A stretch of 17,703 bases of DNA, taken from the NCBI GenBank assembly GCA_031262625.1, contig JAISHJ010000009.1:1-17703 (forward strand), read 5' to 3'. The translations under genes were made by a program, and so were the position numbers. The first letter of the stretch is position 1. Every line of letters begins with the position of its first letter. The notes beneath the pieces were generated by a model, which saw only the letters and a program-made list of their open reading frames with translations, searched no databases and was not told the DNA's origin. Positions 1-7,298 of this stretch are shown here, piece by piece. This DNA comes from Ruminococcus sp. GTDB lineage: Bacteria; Bacillota; Clostridia; Oscillospirales; Ruminococcaceae.

Positions 1-1851
1 GCTATAATGCTTGCGGTTATAATTATAGTTATGGCTGTGCCCGAGGGCTTGCCGCTGATGATTTCTCTCGTTTCAAGCCTTAATATGGGAAAGATGCTCA
101 AAGACAATGTGCTTGTACGAAAAATAAGCGGTATTGAGACTGCCGGCAGTATTAATCTTCTCTTTTCCGACAAAACCGGGACAATTACGAAGGGTCACCT
201 TGAAGCGATTCTTTACGCTGACGGTTTGGGAGTAGAAACCGAAAAATATGACGACATTCCCGATGTTCAGCGAAAGTTCATGAGTTACTGCATTAACGAA
301 AATACCGATGCAGTAATCAGCGGTGACGCACCGCACGACGTAAAGGTTATAGGGGGCAATCTCACCGAGCGTGCTGTTCTTGCTTACACGGGCGGAAGAG
401 GTTCTATAGGCGCTAAGAAGCTTGCGGTACTCCCCTTTAACAGTTCAAATAAATATTCTGCAACTTCTATTGATGCGCCGGACTTTAAGGGTACTGTTAT
501 AAAAGGCGCGCCGGAGCGGATTTTGCACCGCTGTAAATATATCCTAAAAGCTGACGGAAGCAAAATGCCGGTCGAAGGCGACTGGCTTATCGACAATAAA
601 ATTGATGCTCTCGCCGAACGGGCAATACGCGTACTTATGTTCGCCGTTTCCGACACAATAATGGATGCCGAAAACCCGGATATAGAAGGGGATGACTGGA
701 CACTCGTCGGAATCCTCGGAATACGCGATGATGTTCGCCCCGAGTCTATTACTGCAATTGCGGAAGTTCAAAAAGCGGGAATCCAAGTAGTAATGATTAC
801 CGGGGACAGAAAAGAAACTGCTGTTGCTATCGCGAAAGAAGCAGGGCTTGTTAAGAATGAAGACGATATACTCCTCACTTCGGATGAATTTAATGAACTT
901 TCAGACGAAGAAGTTGCGGAAATTCTCCCGAAACTTCGCGTAATCGCCCGCGCACTCCCCCACGATAAATCTCGCCTTGTGCGTATTTCGCAAAACTTAA
1001 ATCTTGTTGTCGGAATGACAGGCGATGGTGTTAACGACTCCCCTGCCCTTAAAGCCGCCGATATAGGTTTCGCAATGGGTATAACAGGGACTGAGGTTGC
1101 TAAGGAAGCTTCCGAAATAATAATAATGGACGACAATTTCAGTTCAATCGACAAGGCAATTTTATACGGACGTACAATATTTAACAGTATCCGCAAATTC
1201 ATTATCTTCCAGTTAACTATAAATGTTTCGGCAGTACTCATCTCATTTATAGCGCCCTTAATCGGTCTCGGCGAACCGCTTACGATTACACAGATTCTCT
1301 GGATTAACCTTATTATGGACACCCTTGCGGCAATTGCATTCGGCGGCGAGCCTGCTCTCCACCGCTATATGAATGACAAACCCAAACGCCGCGATGAACC
1401 GATTGTGAGTCGGGAAATGATGTCGGAAATCGGTACAGCGGGCGTTGTAACATTTACCCTCGCACTTATCTACCTTCTTGCGCCGTTCGTTAAAGATATG
1501 TTCCGTCCCGCGGCAGAATATACCTCACCTAACGGTGTGCTTATTACCGAAAGCTACCTCTACACCGGCTTCTTCGCATTCTTCGTCTTCACTGCAGTAT
1601 TTAACGCATTTAATGCACGAACTGAACGGATAAACCTATTCGACAATATTAGTAAAAATAAAGGTTTCCTTTATGTCATTGCCGCAATTGTAATTATTCA
1701 GGTTGCTTTAATCTACCTCGGGCGCGGCGTATTTGAGTGCTGGGGGCTTACGCTTTCCGAATGGGCAGTTGTTCTCTGTTTCGCGGTCATAATTATCCCG
1801 ATTGACTTACTGCGAAAAGCTATAATGCGGGTATTCATTAAAAAAGCATAG
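1..1851 (+). CDS. Cation-transporting P-type ATPase, Ca2+ (PMCA/SERCA-like) type, C-terminal part
   Basis: The reading frame is open from base 1, so the N-terminal actuator region and first membrane helices lie outside the window; ATG at 7 is internal. About 616 codons remain. Visible in order: the M4 helix with VPEGLP, the phosphorylation motif SDKTGT (Asp codon at 169-171), a nucleotide-binding domain with KGAPE, the hinge MITGD, then MTGDGVNDSPALKAADIG, and a C-terminal membrane domain whose M6 reads NLIMDT. PEGLP in M4 together with N-x-x-x-D in M6 is the ion-binding pattern of Ca2+ pumps, so ATP-driven Ca2+ export across the cell membrane is the best inference; Mn2+ cannot be excluded. 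The C-terminal helices end in a short basic tail, RKAIMRVFIKKA. A terminator follows 5 bases after the stop, so this gene ends its transcription unit and is not co-transcribed with the kinase. Confidence 0.93.
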   Translation, partial: AIMLAVIIIVMAVPEGLPLMISLVSSLNMGKMLKDNVLVRKISGIETAGSINLLFSDKTGTITKGHLEAILYADGLGVETEKYDDIPDVQRKFMSYCINENTDAVISGDAPHDVKVIGGNLTERAVLAYTGGRGSIGAKKLAVLPFNSSNKYSATSIDAPDFKGTVIKGAPERILHRCKYILKADGSKMPVEGDWLIDNKIDALAERAIRVLMFAVSDTIMDAENPDIEGDDWTLVGILGIRDDVRPESITAIAEVQKAGIQVVMITGDRKETAVAIAKEAGLVKNEDDILLTSDEFNELSDEEVAEILPKLRVIARALPHDKSRLVRISQNLNLVVGMTGDGVNDSPALKAADIGFAMGITGTEVAKEASEIIIMDDNFSSIDKAILYGRTIFNSIRKFIIFQLTINVSAVLISFIAPLIGLGEPLTITQILWINLIMDTLAAIAFGGEPALHRYMNDKPKRRDEPIVSREMMSEIGTAGVVTFTLALIYLLAPFVKDMFRPAAEYTSPNGVLITESYLYTGFFAFFVFTAVFNAFNARTERINLFDNISKNKGFLYVIAAIVIIQVALIYLGRGVFECWGLTLSEWAVVLCFAVIIIPIDLLRKAIMRVFIKKA

Positions 1852-1856
1852 AAGAT

Positions 1857-1884
1857 AAAAGGGTGGTTATAAACTGCCCTTTTT
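1857..1884 (+). terminator. Intrinsic terminator after the P-type ATPase
   Basis: A 12-bp stem (1857-1868 with 1872-1883, two G-U pairs, loop ATA) has CCC followed by a T run at 1880-1884. It starts 5 bases after the ATPase stop. The A run on the left arm could make it work in both directions, but no minus-strand gene reads into it. Confidence 0.85.
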
Positions 1885-1894
1885 ATGTTGTTAT

Positions 1895-1929
1895 TTGACA
1901 TTGACAAAACGTAAATATAATGATATAAT
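1895..1929 (+). promoter_or_regulatory. Consensus extended -10 promoter of the histidine kinase, with doubled hexamers
   Basis: TTGACA at 1901-1906 and TATAAT at 1924-1929 are both perfect, separated by 17 nt, and TGA at 1921-1923 gives an extended -10. A second TTGACA sits directly before it at 1895-1900 and a second TATAAT at 1916-1921 (15-nt spacing). The predicted transcript start near 1936 leaves a leader of only about 20 nt before the ATG at 1958. Confidence 0.85.
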
Positions 1930-1957
1930 TATTAAAAAAATACATAAGGTTTTTTAT

Positions 1958-3223
1958 ATGCTAAGCTACCTGAAAAATATCATCACTAAATTTTTTGATA
2001 AAGAACTCTCATTCAGAATCCGTGTTTTTAACGTAATCGGACTTACGGGGGTAATAGTCAGCATTGCCTCTGCCGTAAATGCGGCGTTTTCAAATAATCC
2101 TGTTTTAGTTTTTGCCTCTGCCGCAGCTGCTGTCGTTGCGGTGATAATGATGTATATTTTTACATTTACTAAGTACAGACTGCCGATTAAAATTATCACT
2201 GTAACTGTAATTTTTTGTACCGTTTTTCCGATGATTTTTTTTGAAGTCGGTGACTACGGTATGATTATTTTTGTCCTCGGTATTTTATTTTCGTCGGTAC
2301 TGTTTGAAAAAAGGAAAAATGCAATATTAATCTGTTTGGCACTGCTTTTATACTACTCTGTCATTATTGTTATTGAGCATATTCCTCCGTTTAGTAATGA
2401 TAAACCTGATTTCGCAGAAATCCGAATGCAGATTATGACGTTTATTCTCAATTCAGGAGCAATTGCTATTACCGTAATATGGCTTATTGATGCGTATGAA
2501 CGTCAGGCGGAAAAACTTCAAATAATGAACAAAAACAAGATAGAATTTTTAAGCAATTTTTCCCACGAACTGAAAACACCGCTCACTTCCATCAGCGGTT
2601 ACGCACAATTCGGCGAAAATATCATCAAAACTACAGAAAATTTTACCGAAAAGGATATTAATCAAATTCGTAACAGCTTTGCGAAAATTTCACGCTCTGC
2701 TTCTTATCTTGACCGTATGAGTACACAGCTTCTTGAAATTACCATGATTGAACAAGGTGTCGTGGTAATTAACCCTGCGCCTTGTGTCTTTAGGGACATT
2801 GCGGAGCGGATTCGCGGACAGTTTGATACTCTTTCAAATGATTCGGAAAATACTCTCGAAGTTTTAGAAATCGGTGACCTCCCTATCATAAACACCGACC
2901 CGGATAAGGTGATTCAGGTTCTCTTTAACCTTATTAAGAATGCAAACCGACATACTAAAAACGGTGTAGTTACGCTCTCTGCAAAGCGTGAAGACGATCG
3001 GGTAATAATTACCGTTGCCGATACCGGTTCGGGAATACCGAACGAACTTATTCCTTTACTCTTCAAAAAATATCCGCAAACCATAATCGGCGAAATTAAA
3101 ACAGAACATGGTATAGGACTTTATATATGTAAAACTTATATTAATGCTATGGGCGGCGAAATTTCCCTGAGCAAAACTTCGGAAGCAGGTTCTGAATTTT
3201 TGTTTTCGCTGCCGATAAAATAA
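1958..3223 (+). CDS. Membrane-bound sensor histidine kinase (HisKA/HATPase)
   Basis: A 421-aa kinase. The frame is open back to a TTG at 1895, but that codon lies in the promoter -35 box, so I chose ATG at 1958, preceded by AAGG at 1946-1949 with 8 nt spacing. The first roughly 185 residues carry about six hydrophobic helices and no clear extracellular domain, suggesting it senses something in or at the membrane. A short linker leads to the dimerisation/phosphoacceptor motif FSHELKTPLT (His about residue 203). The ATPase domain shows the N box (NLIKNANRH), the G1 box (DTGSGIP) and a G2 box GIGLYICK. It should autophosphorylate and pass phosphate to an OmpR-type regulator; the convergent regulator at 3224-3922 is the obvious partner. 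The signal is unknown. The stop TAA touches the partner's stop codon. Confidence 0.93.
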   Translation: MLSYLKNIITKFFDKELSFRIRVFNVIGLTGVIVSIASAVNAAFSNNPVLVFASAAAAVVAVIMMYIFTFTKYRLPIKIITVTVIFCTVFPMIFFEVGDYGMIIFVLGILFSSVLFEKRKNAILICLALLLYYSVIIVIEHIPPFSNDKPDFAEIRMQIMTFILNSGAIAITVIWLIDAYERQAEKLQIMNKNKIEFLSNFSHELKTPLTSISGYAQFGENIIKTTENFTEKDINQIRNSFAKISRSASYLDRMSTQLLEITMIEQGVVVINPAPCVFRDIAERIRGQFDTLSNDSENTLEVLEIGDLPIINTDPDKVIQVLFNLIKNANRHTKNGVVTLSAKREDDRVIITVADTGSGIPNELIPLLFKKYPQTIIGEIKTEHGIGLYICKTYINAMGGEISLSKTSEAGSEFLFSLPIK

Positions 3224-3922
3224 TTACAGGTAAAAATTCTGCGAAATTTCAAAGACATATCCGACAGAACGCAGATTAGTTATTGAGATAAAGTCGGAAC
3301 GCTCAATCTTCGATTTCAGGTTTGAGATTTGTTTTTGCAGTGCCATTGAGTCACCGACCATCGGCGTTTTCCACACAGATTCATAGATAAATTTTTGACT
3401 GAGAGTTTTCCCCTCATTTTCAAGGAATATCATAAGTATAGAAAATTCCTTCGGTGTAAGAGTTAGATTCTCTCCGTCGAGATATGCCGTAAGAGTATTT
3501 GTGTCAATTCTGAGCCTTCCGCCTCTGAAAAGACTGAAGCTCTTTTCTTTGCGTCGGAATGCCGCTGCGATTCTTACGCAAAGTTCGTCAAGGTCATATG
3601 GTTTCGTAATATAATCATCGCCGCCGGCTGAAATTCCGCGGATTATATCTGCTTTTGTATTTTTTGCCGAAAGGACAATTACGGTTGCATTAGTGCGCAG
3701 ATGTATCTCCGGCATTAGAGCTAAACCATCGCCGTCTTTCAGGTTAATGTCAAGTAAAATTACATCAATTTCCTTGCCGATGTCAAATAGAACACCTTTT
3801 GCTTCCGAAATGGAAACGCATTTGTGAATTCTGACATTTCCGTTAAAATAACGGTCGATAACAGTCTCATTAAGGTCAAGTATATCCGGTGAATCTTCAA
3901 TCATAAGTAAAACAGGAATCAT
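3224..3922 (-). CDS. OmpR/PhoB-family response regulator
   Basis: A 232-aa regulator with a receiver domain (about residues 1-120) and a C-terminal winged-helix DNA-binding domain (about 135-230). Visible receiver residues are the acidic pair E9-D10, phosphoacceptor D58 in LLDINLKDGDG, S85 and K107 in ITKPYD. The DNA-binding half has the usual LTPKEFSILMIFLENEGKTLS stretch and ends in RSVGYVFE. Two ATGs are possible. The one at 3929-3931 directly abuts the GGAGG (3932-3936), whereas ATG at 3920-3922 sits 9 nt from it and is preferred. It is probably phosphorylated by the convergent kinase at 1958-3223, from its own promoter. The two stops are adjacent (3221-3223 and 3224-3226) with no room for a terminator, so the transcripts should overlap at their 3' ends. 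Target genes are unknown. Confidence 0.93.
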   Translation of the reverse strand: MIPVLLMIEDSPDILDLNETVIDRYFNGNVRIHKCVSISEAKGVLFDIGKEIDVILLDINLKDGDGLALMPEIHLRTNATVIVLSAKNTKADIIRGISAGGDDYITKPYDLDELCVRIAAAFRRKEKSFSLFRGGRLRIDTNTLTAYLDGENLTLTPKEFSILMIFLENEGKTLSQKFIYESVWKTPMVGDSMALQKQISNLKSKIERSDFISITNLRSVGYVFEISQNFYL

Positions 3923-3950
3923 AAAAATCATCCTCCGCTCTCAATTATTA

Positions 3951-3979
3951 ATTATATCACAATAACACGAAAATTTCAA
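3951..3979 (-). promoter_or_regulatory. Extended -10 promoter of the response regulator
   Basis: Read on the minus strand: TTGAAA (3974-3979), 17-nt spacer ending in TGA, TATAAT (3951-3956). The core TGATATAATTA is identical over 11 bases to the kinase promoter at 1921-1931. The predicted start near 3944 gives a leader of about 22 nt before the preferred ATG. Confidence 0.82.
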
Positions 3980-4008
3980 CTAATTGAATTTTTCTTCAAA
4001 TAGCAAAG

Positions 4009-4039
4009 CAAACACCGCAAGAAAAACTTGCGGTGTTTG
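4009..4039 (-). terminator. Perfect 13-bp hairpin, probable terminator of the GH3 gene
   Basis: Arms 4009-4021 and 4027-4039 are perfect complements around a five-base loop; the stem core is ACCGCAAG/CTTGCGGT. On the minus strand it is followed by a T-rich but interrupted stretch (CTTTGCTATTTG). It lies between the GH3 gene and the response-regulator promoter, so it most likely keeps GH3 transcripts from entering the regulator. It could act both ways, since TTTGTTT follows on the plus side. Confidence 0.7.
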
Positions 4040-4113
4040 TTTATGAGAGTAAATGCCGTACATAAGCGGAACGATTTTAATTAAGAAATAACAAGAAGAA
4101 AAAGCGAAAAAGT

Positions 4114-4166
4114 CTCTGAAAGGGGGGTTTGGGGGGAAAACTCTCTTCAGAGAGTTTTCCCCCCAA
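4114..4166. repeat. G/C-run palindromic intergenic element
   Basis: Positions 4129-4166 form a perfect 18-bp inverted repeat with a two-base loop: TTGGGGGG then AAAACTCTCT, mirrored by AGAGAGTTTTCCCCCCAA. Just left of it, CTCTGAA (4114-4120) and a second G6 run (4122-4127) can also pair with TTCAGAG (4146-4152) and the C6 run, so two mutually exclusive folds exist. It starts 7 bases after the GH3 stop. It may help terminate or protect the GH3 transcript, but no T run follows it. Its form resembles the dispersed palindromic repeats of clostridial genomes; only one copy is in this window, so repeat status is inferred. Confidence 0.6.
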
Positions 4167-4173
4167 CGCATCC

Positions 4174-6372
4174 TTAAGATTTTTTTAGTTTAGCTACAAA
4201 GAGGTCCATTAGGTGTTCGGCGGAGTCGATATGCTTACCGTTGGCGGAATCGACGAGAGCGTTAGCAAGTTCTGAGGAGATGCCGCCGGCTTGAATAGTG
4301 GCGCGGAGAGGACCGAGGACAGAGCAGGCGTACATCATGTGGAATTGGTTATTCTTTACGCCGCCGGTTTTATGAAGGAGGATTTTTTCGGTAATTGTGC
4401 AGAATGATTTACAGAAGAGTGAGGATGCGGCAAGTTCGTCGGGAGTATCATTGAGGGTGAATTCGCCGGGACGTTTGGGGAAGTCGTCGTAGGCGGGAAT
4501 TGTGTAGGTTATGGGAGCGAAGGTATCACCTTCTACGGCAATTTCGGCGGTTTGATTGCCGATTTGGATAGTATAGATACCGCCGGGAATTACCCATTTG
4601 CCCTGCCAAACGGCGAAACTGCGCGGTTCAAGGGTAAATTTAACAACAGTTTCGGCGCTCTGCTCGAGGAATACTTTTGTAAAGCCTTTGAGTTCGCGGA
4701 CAGGGCGGTCAAGTGTCGTGTTTTCGGGTGCAGCAACGTACATAAGTACTGCTTCGCCGCCGGCTCTGTTACCGACATTCTTTATGCGTACGGAAACTGT
4801 GTCGTTAGTCACAGTGAGTTTTGAGTATTCAAATTCTGTGTAGGACAAACCATGTCCGAAGGGGAAACGAACGGTAATCGCATTCTTTTCATAATAACGG
4901 TAACCAACGTAAATACCCTCTTTATAAACGGCATTTTTAGCACCGTAAGTGTCGGCAGAGGGAGTATCGGCGTATTCCATACACCAAGTCTCCGCAAGCC
5001 GTCCGCAGGGGTTAGCGAAACCGTAAAGAAGGTTCTTAACAGCTTCCGCGCCCGCCTGACCGGGAAGCCCCATGTATAGCACAGCCTTAACCTTGTCAAT
5101 CCAAGGCGTTTCAACAACACCGCCGGCAAACAAAACAACTACAGTATTCGGGTTAACAGCCGCAGTTTCTTCGATAAGCTTAATATCTTCGGGAGGAAGC
5201 CTTAAATTTGTGCGGTCAAAACCTTCGGACTCGTATTCGTCGGGAAGTCCGGTGAAGATTACAGCTATATCACATTCAGCTGCAGAACCATCACTCTTTA
5301 TAACTTCGCTTAACTGCGATAATTTTGTAGGATTAATAAGCGACGAACCTGCGCCTTGATAACGAAGTTTTGTATACATTCTGCCGAAAGCGGAGACGGT
5401 TTGTTCCGGCTTAATCGGAAGAATATTATCGGTATTTTTGAGGAGAACTGCCGATTGTTCAGCGGCTTTTTGGGCAATGTTGTGGTGTTGGTCGTAATTA
5501 CAGGAACTCGGACGAAGCTTGTACATTTCGCCGTCTTTGCCGAATTTACGCACCCATGCCTTAACGCGATCTGCGGCTCTTCTTATAATTTCCTTCTTAA
5601 GTTTACCTTCCTTAACATCCTTCGCAACTTCTTTTTCCATGTAGTAGTGACAGCCGGGCATGAGAAGGTCACAGCCCGCTTTAAGCGATTCTGTACGGTT
5701 ATTGATAGCCGTCCAGTCCGACATTACAAGCCCTTCAAAGCCCCATTCGTCACGTAAAATGTCGGTTAGAAGCATCTTATTTTCAGGGCAGTATTCGCCG
5801 TTAATGAGATTATAAGCCGCCATTACGGAGGAAGGTGAGGATTCCTTTATAGCAATTTCAAAAGCTGTCAGATAAATTTCGCGGAGGGTACGCTCGTCAA
5901 GAGCCGAATTTGAACTCATGCGGCGATTCTCTTGATTGTTGCAGGCAAAATGCTTAATACAGCCGCCTATCCCAGAAGCTTGAAGCGCGCTTATAAAGCC
6001 GGCGGCAAGCTTTCCCGCAAGGTAAGGGTCTTCAGAAAAATACTCAAAATTACGTCCGCAGAGCGGGTTACGTTTGATATTTACGCCGGGACCGAGAACG
6101 ACATCCGCGCCTTGTTCATTCGCTTCTTCCGCTATTGCTGTACCGATTTCGCCGAGAAGTTTCGTGTCGAAACTGCAAGCGGTGGAAACAGCGGTAGGAA
6201 AACAAGTTGCGGGCTTTGAACCTTGATGGAAGATGTTTTCGGTAAAGTCCTGCATACGAAGCCCGTGAGGTCCGTCACTCATGAAAAGGGACTCTAAACC
6301 TTCCTCAGGAACAGGCACGGTTTTCCACGCCGAAAGACCTTCTGTTAATCTTAATTTTTCACGAAGGGTCAT
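4174..6372 (-). CDS. Glycoside hydrolase family 3, beta-glucosidase type
   Basis: A 732-aa enzyme starting at ATG 6370-6372, which has GGAG (6379-6382) 6 nt upstream; the TTG at 6384 would overlap that site. The N-terminal GH3 barrel (to about residue 290) shows SDGPHGLR, the KHFACNNQE substrate-binding motif and the nucleophile Asp in MSDW (about residue 219). The second GH3 domain (about 310-540) holds ESEGFDR, whose Glu is a plausible acid/base, and PGQAGAEA. A fibronectin-III-like domain follows (about 560-640), then a helical tail of about 95 residues. There is no signal peptide, so it probably acts in the cytoplasm on imported oligosaccharides, releasing terminal beta-linked sugars; exact sugar preference cannot be read. 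No transporter or sugar regulator is adjacent. It is a single-gene unit and I find no convincing sigma-A promoter upstream. Confidence 0.93.
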   Translation of the reverse strand: MTLREKLRLTEGLSAWKTVPVPEEGLESLFMSDGPHGLRMQDFTENIFHQGSKPATCFPTAVSTACSFDTKLLGEIGTAIAEEANEQGADVVLGPGVNIKRNPLCGRNFEYFSEDPYLAGKLAAGFISALQASGIGGCIKHFACNNQENRRMSSNSALDERTLREIYLTAFEIAIKESSPSSVMAAYNLINGEYCPENKMLLTDILRDEWGFEGLVMSDWTAINNRTESLKAGCDLLMPGCHYYMEKEVAKDVKEGKLKKEIIRRAADRVKAWVRKFGKDGEMYKLRPSSCNYDQHHNIAQKAAEQSAVLLKNTDNILPIKPEQTVSAFGRMYTKLRYQGAGSSLINPTKLSQLSEVIKSDGSAAECDIAVIFTGLPDEYESEGFDRTNLRLPPEDIKLIEETAAVNPNTVVVLFAGGVVETPWIDKVKAVLYMGLPGQAGAEAVKNLLYGFANPCGRLAETWCMEYADTPSADTYGAKNAVYKEGIYVGYRYYEKNAITVRFPFGHGLSYTEFEYSKLTVTNDTVSVRIKNVGNRAGGEAVLMYVAAPENTTLDRPVRELKGFTKVFLEQSAETVVKFTLEPRSFAVWQGKWVIPGGIYTIQIGNQTAEIAVEGDTFAPITYTIPAYDDFPKRPGEFTLNDTPDELAASSLFCKSFCTITEKILLHKTGGVKNNQFHMMYACSVLGPLRATIQAGGISSELANALVDSANGKHIDSAEHLMDLFVAKLKKS

Positions 6373-6418
6373 AATATTCTCCAATTTTTTACTAAAATAT
6401 GTATACTATTCTTTGTAT

Positions 6419-6442
6419 AAAAGGGCAGAACCTGTCTGCCCC
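6419..6442 (-). terminator. Terminator of the oxygen-defence operon
   Basis: A 7-bp perfect stem GGGCAGA/TCTGCCC (6423-6429 with 6435-6441, loop of 5) is followed on the minus strand by TTTTATAC. It sits 17 bases beyond the 52-aa ORF and upstream of the GH3 gene, separating the two units. Confidence 0.8.
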
Positions 6443-6458
6443 TTTAATTTTCGTATGT

Positions 6459-6617
6459 CTAAAGCCTGATATTGTCTACTTCTTTTCGTGCAAATTCTGC
6501 ATCAAAGGGTTCGCCCTGCTTTTTTACGGCAGAGTTTGTGAGATTTCGGGAGTTTTCCTGTTTCGATTTTTTCCCGACTTTCGCGGCGTTACCGTGAAGT
6601 GTTAAGCCTTTATCCAT
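6459..6617 (-). CDS. Small hydrophilic protein of unknown function, 52 aa
   Basis: Not recognised. ATG at 6615-6617, stop TAG at 6459-6461. An SD-like GGTGAT, which matches the 3' extension of the usual GGAGGTGAT, ends 4 nt before the ATG. The protein is rich in Lys, Asn, Glu and Ser, has no Cys and no membrane segment; its C-terminal half reads GEPFDAEFARKEVDNI and looks like real coding sequence with a short helix. It is the last frame before the operon terminator, 90 nt after rubredoxin, so it would be expressed with the oxygen-defence genes. Because it is short and I know no family, it may be chance; the plus-strand frame opposite it (6399-6605) has no ribosome site and looks less likely. 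Confidence 0.5.
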   Translation of the reverse strand: MDKGLTLHGNAAKVGKKSKQENSRNLTNSAVKKQGEPFDAEFARKEVDNIRL

Positions 6618-6662
6618 AATAATCACCGTGAATATTATGTGTAGGATTATTGCGGATATACC

Positions 6663-6698
6663 TTAGGCTTGCTCGAATGCTCTTATATCTGCGCAGAT
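6663..6698 (-). pseudogene. Degenerate duplicate of the rubredoxin 3' end
   Basis: These 36 bases repeat the last 39 bases of the rubredoxin gene (6708-6746): 19 identical bases including the stop, then 3 mismatches and one 3-base gap. In frame the copy reads ICADIRAFEQA-stop against ICGADKSAFEQA-stop in the gene. It begins 9 bases after the rubredoxin stop and has no start codon. It is either the remnant of a second tandem rubredoxin gene or a slipped local duplication. Its right end forms the palindrome TATCTGCGCAGATA (6686-6699). Confidence 0.75.
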
Positions 6699-6707
6699 AG
6701 TAGTTTT

Positions 6708-6863
6708 TTAGGCTTGCTCGAATGCTGATTTATCTGCTCCGCAGATGGGACAGTTCCAGTCATCATCAACCTGTTCCCAAGGTGTGCCGGGAGCAATTCC
6801 GCGCTCGGGATCACCCATTTCGGGGTCGTATGTGTAACCGCAGATAGTACAAACGTATTTCAT
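6708..6863 (-). CDS. Rubredoxin, 51 aa
   Basis: A stand-alone one-iron electron carrier. The translation starts MKYVCTICGYTYDPEMG and contains the two Cys knuckles CTICGY (Cys5, Cys8) and CPICGA (Cys38, Cys41) that bind the iron, with the usual 29-residue spacing and the APGTPWE and DDW motifs of classical rubredoxins; 51-54 aa is the normal length. Start ATG 6861-6863 has GGAGG (6872-6876) 8 nt upstream. It lies 35 nt after desulfoferrodoxin in the same operon and probably passes electrons to that superoxide reductase and perhaps to the flavodiiron enzyme. A degenerate copy of its 3' end follows the stop. Confidence 0.96.
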   Translation of the reverse strand: MKYVCTICGYTYDPEMGDPERGIAPGTPWEQVDDDWNCPICGADKSAFEQA

Positions 6864-6898
6864 AGTTATAACCTCCGTTAATAGATATTAAAAGCTTC

Positions 6899-7270
6899 TC
6901 AGCTGTTTTTCCAGAGACTGTGGAGATTGCAATAAGCGTAAACCGCAGACGCATCAACGCCGGGTTCAAGAGTAAATACCGCCGCAGGCTTATCGCCGGG
7001 CTTTAAATTCTTTACGAGGAAGCCTTCGCTTGTTTCGAGAACAATCCATCTGATGAAATGTTCGGGGAGCATGGGGTGGTCAACAGAACCGACGTTAACG
7101 GTTATAGTATTCCCTGCAGCACTGACTACGGGAATATGCTTTTCAGCAGCCGCTTCGACAGTACCGGGAACAACTTCCGTCATTTTTTCGCCGCAGCACT
7201 GAACATTCACGCCGGAATCCTCAAGCATAACGATAATGTTTCCGCAATGTTTGCATCTGAAAAATTTCAT
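6899..7270 (-). CDS. dfx: Desulfoferrodoxin (2Fe superoxide reductase)
   Basis: A 123-aa cytoplasmic enzyme that reduces superoxide to peroxide without making O2. The N-terminal desulforedoxin domain binds one iron through C6, C9 and the pair C25-C26 (CKHC then CC). The catalytic domain has the expected five iron ligands: H45 in EKHIP (with the conserved Glu43 and Lys44), H65 in DHPM, H71, and C114/H117 in YCNLHSLW. All key residues are present and the length is normal for the two-iron class. Start ATG 7268-7270 has GGAGG (7278-7282) 7 nt upstream. The gene is 28 nt after the flavodiiron gene and 35 nt before rubredoxin, the likely direct electron donor. Confidence 0.97.
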   Translation of the reverse strand: MKFFRCKHCGNIIVMLEDSGVNVQCCGEKMTEVVPGTVEAAAEKHIPVVSAAGNTITVNVGSVDHPMLPEHFIRWIVLETSEGFLVKNLKPGDKPAAVFTLEPGVDASAVYAYCNLHSLWKNS

Positions 7271-7298
7271 TTTATTTCCTCCGTTTAATGTATATATT

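Noticed and set aside
1895..1957. Longer N-terminus for the histidine kinase from TTG at 1895
   Set aside because: The codons coincide with the -35 and -10 boxes, upstream of the predicted transcript start; ATG at 1958 has an AAGG ribosome site.
3980..4171. 63-aa minus-strand frame downstream of the GH3 gene
   Set aside because: It runs through the palindromic element and the 13-bp terminator hairpin and has no ribosome site; its Phe/Pro-rich start is simply the translated repeat.
6385..6420. Sigma-A promoter for the GH3 gene
   Set aside because: TATACA at the right distance has no -35 partner; the 17-nt position falls in the upstream terminator stem. Not called.
6399..6605. 68-aa plus-strand frame opposite the 52-aa ORF
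   Set aside because: No ribosome site or promoter, Phe/Cys-rich composition typical of antisense translation, and it begins before the minus-strand terminator.
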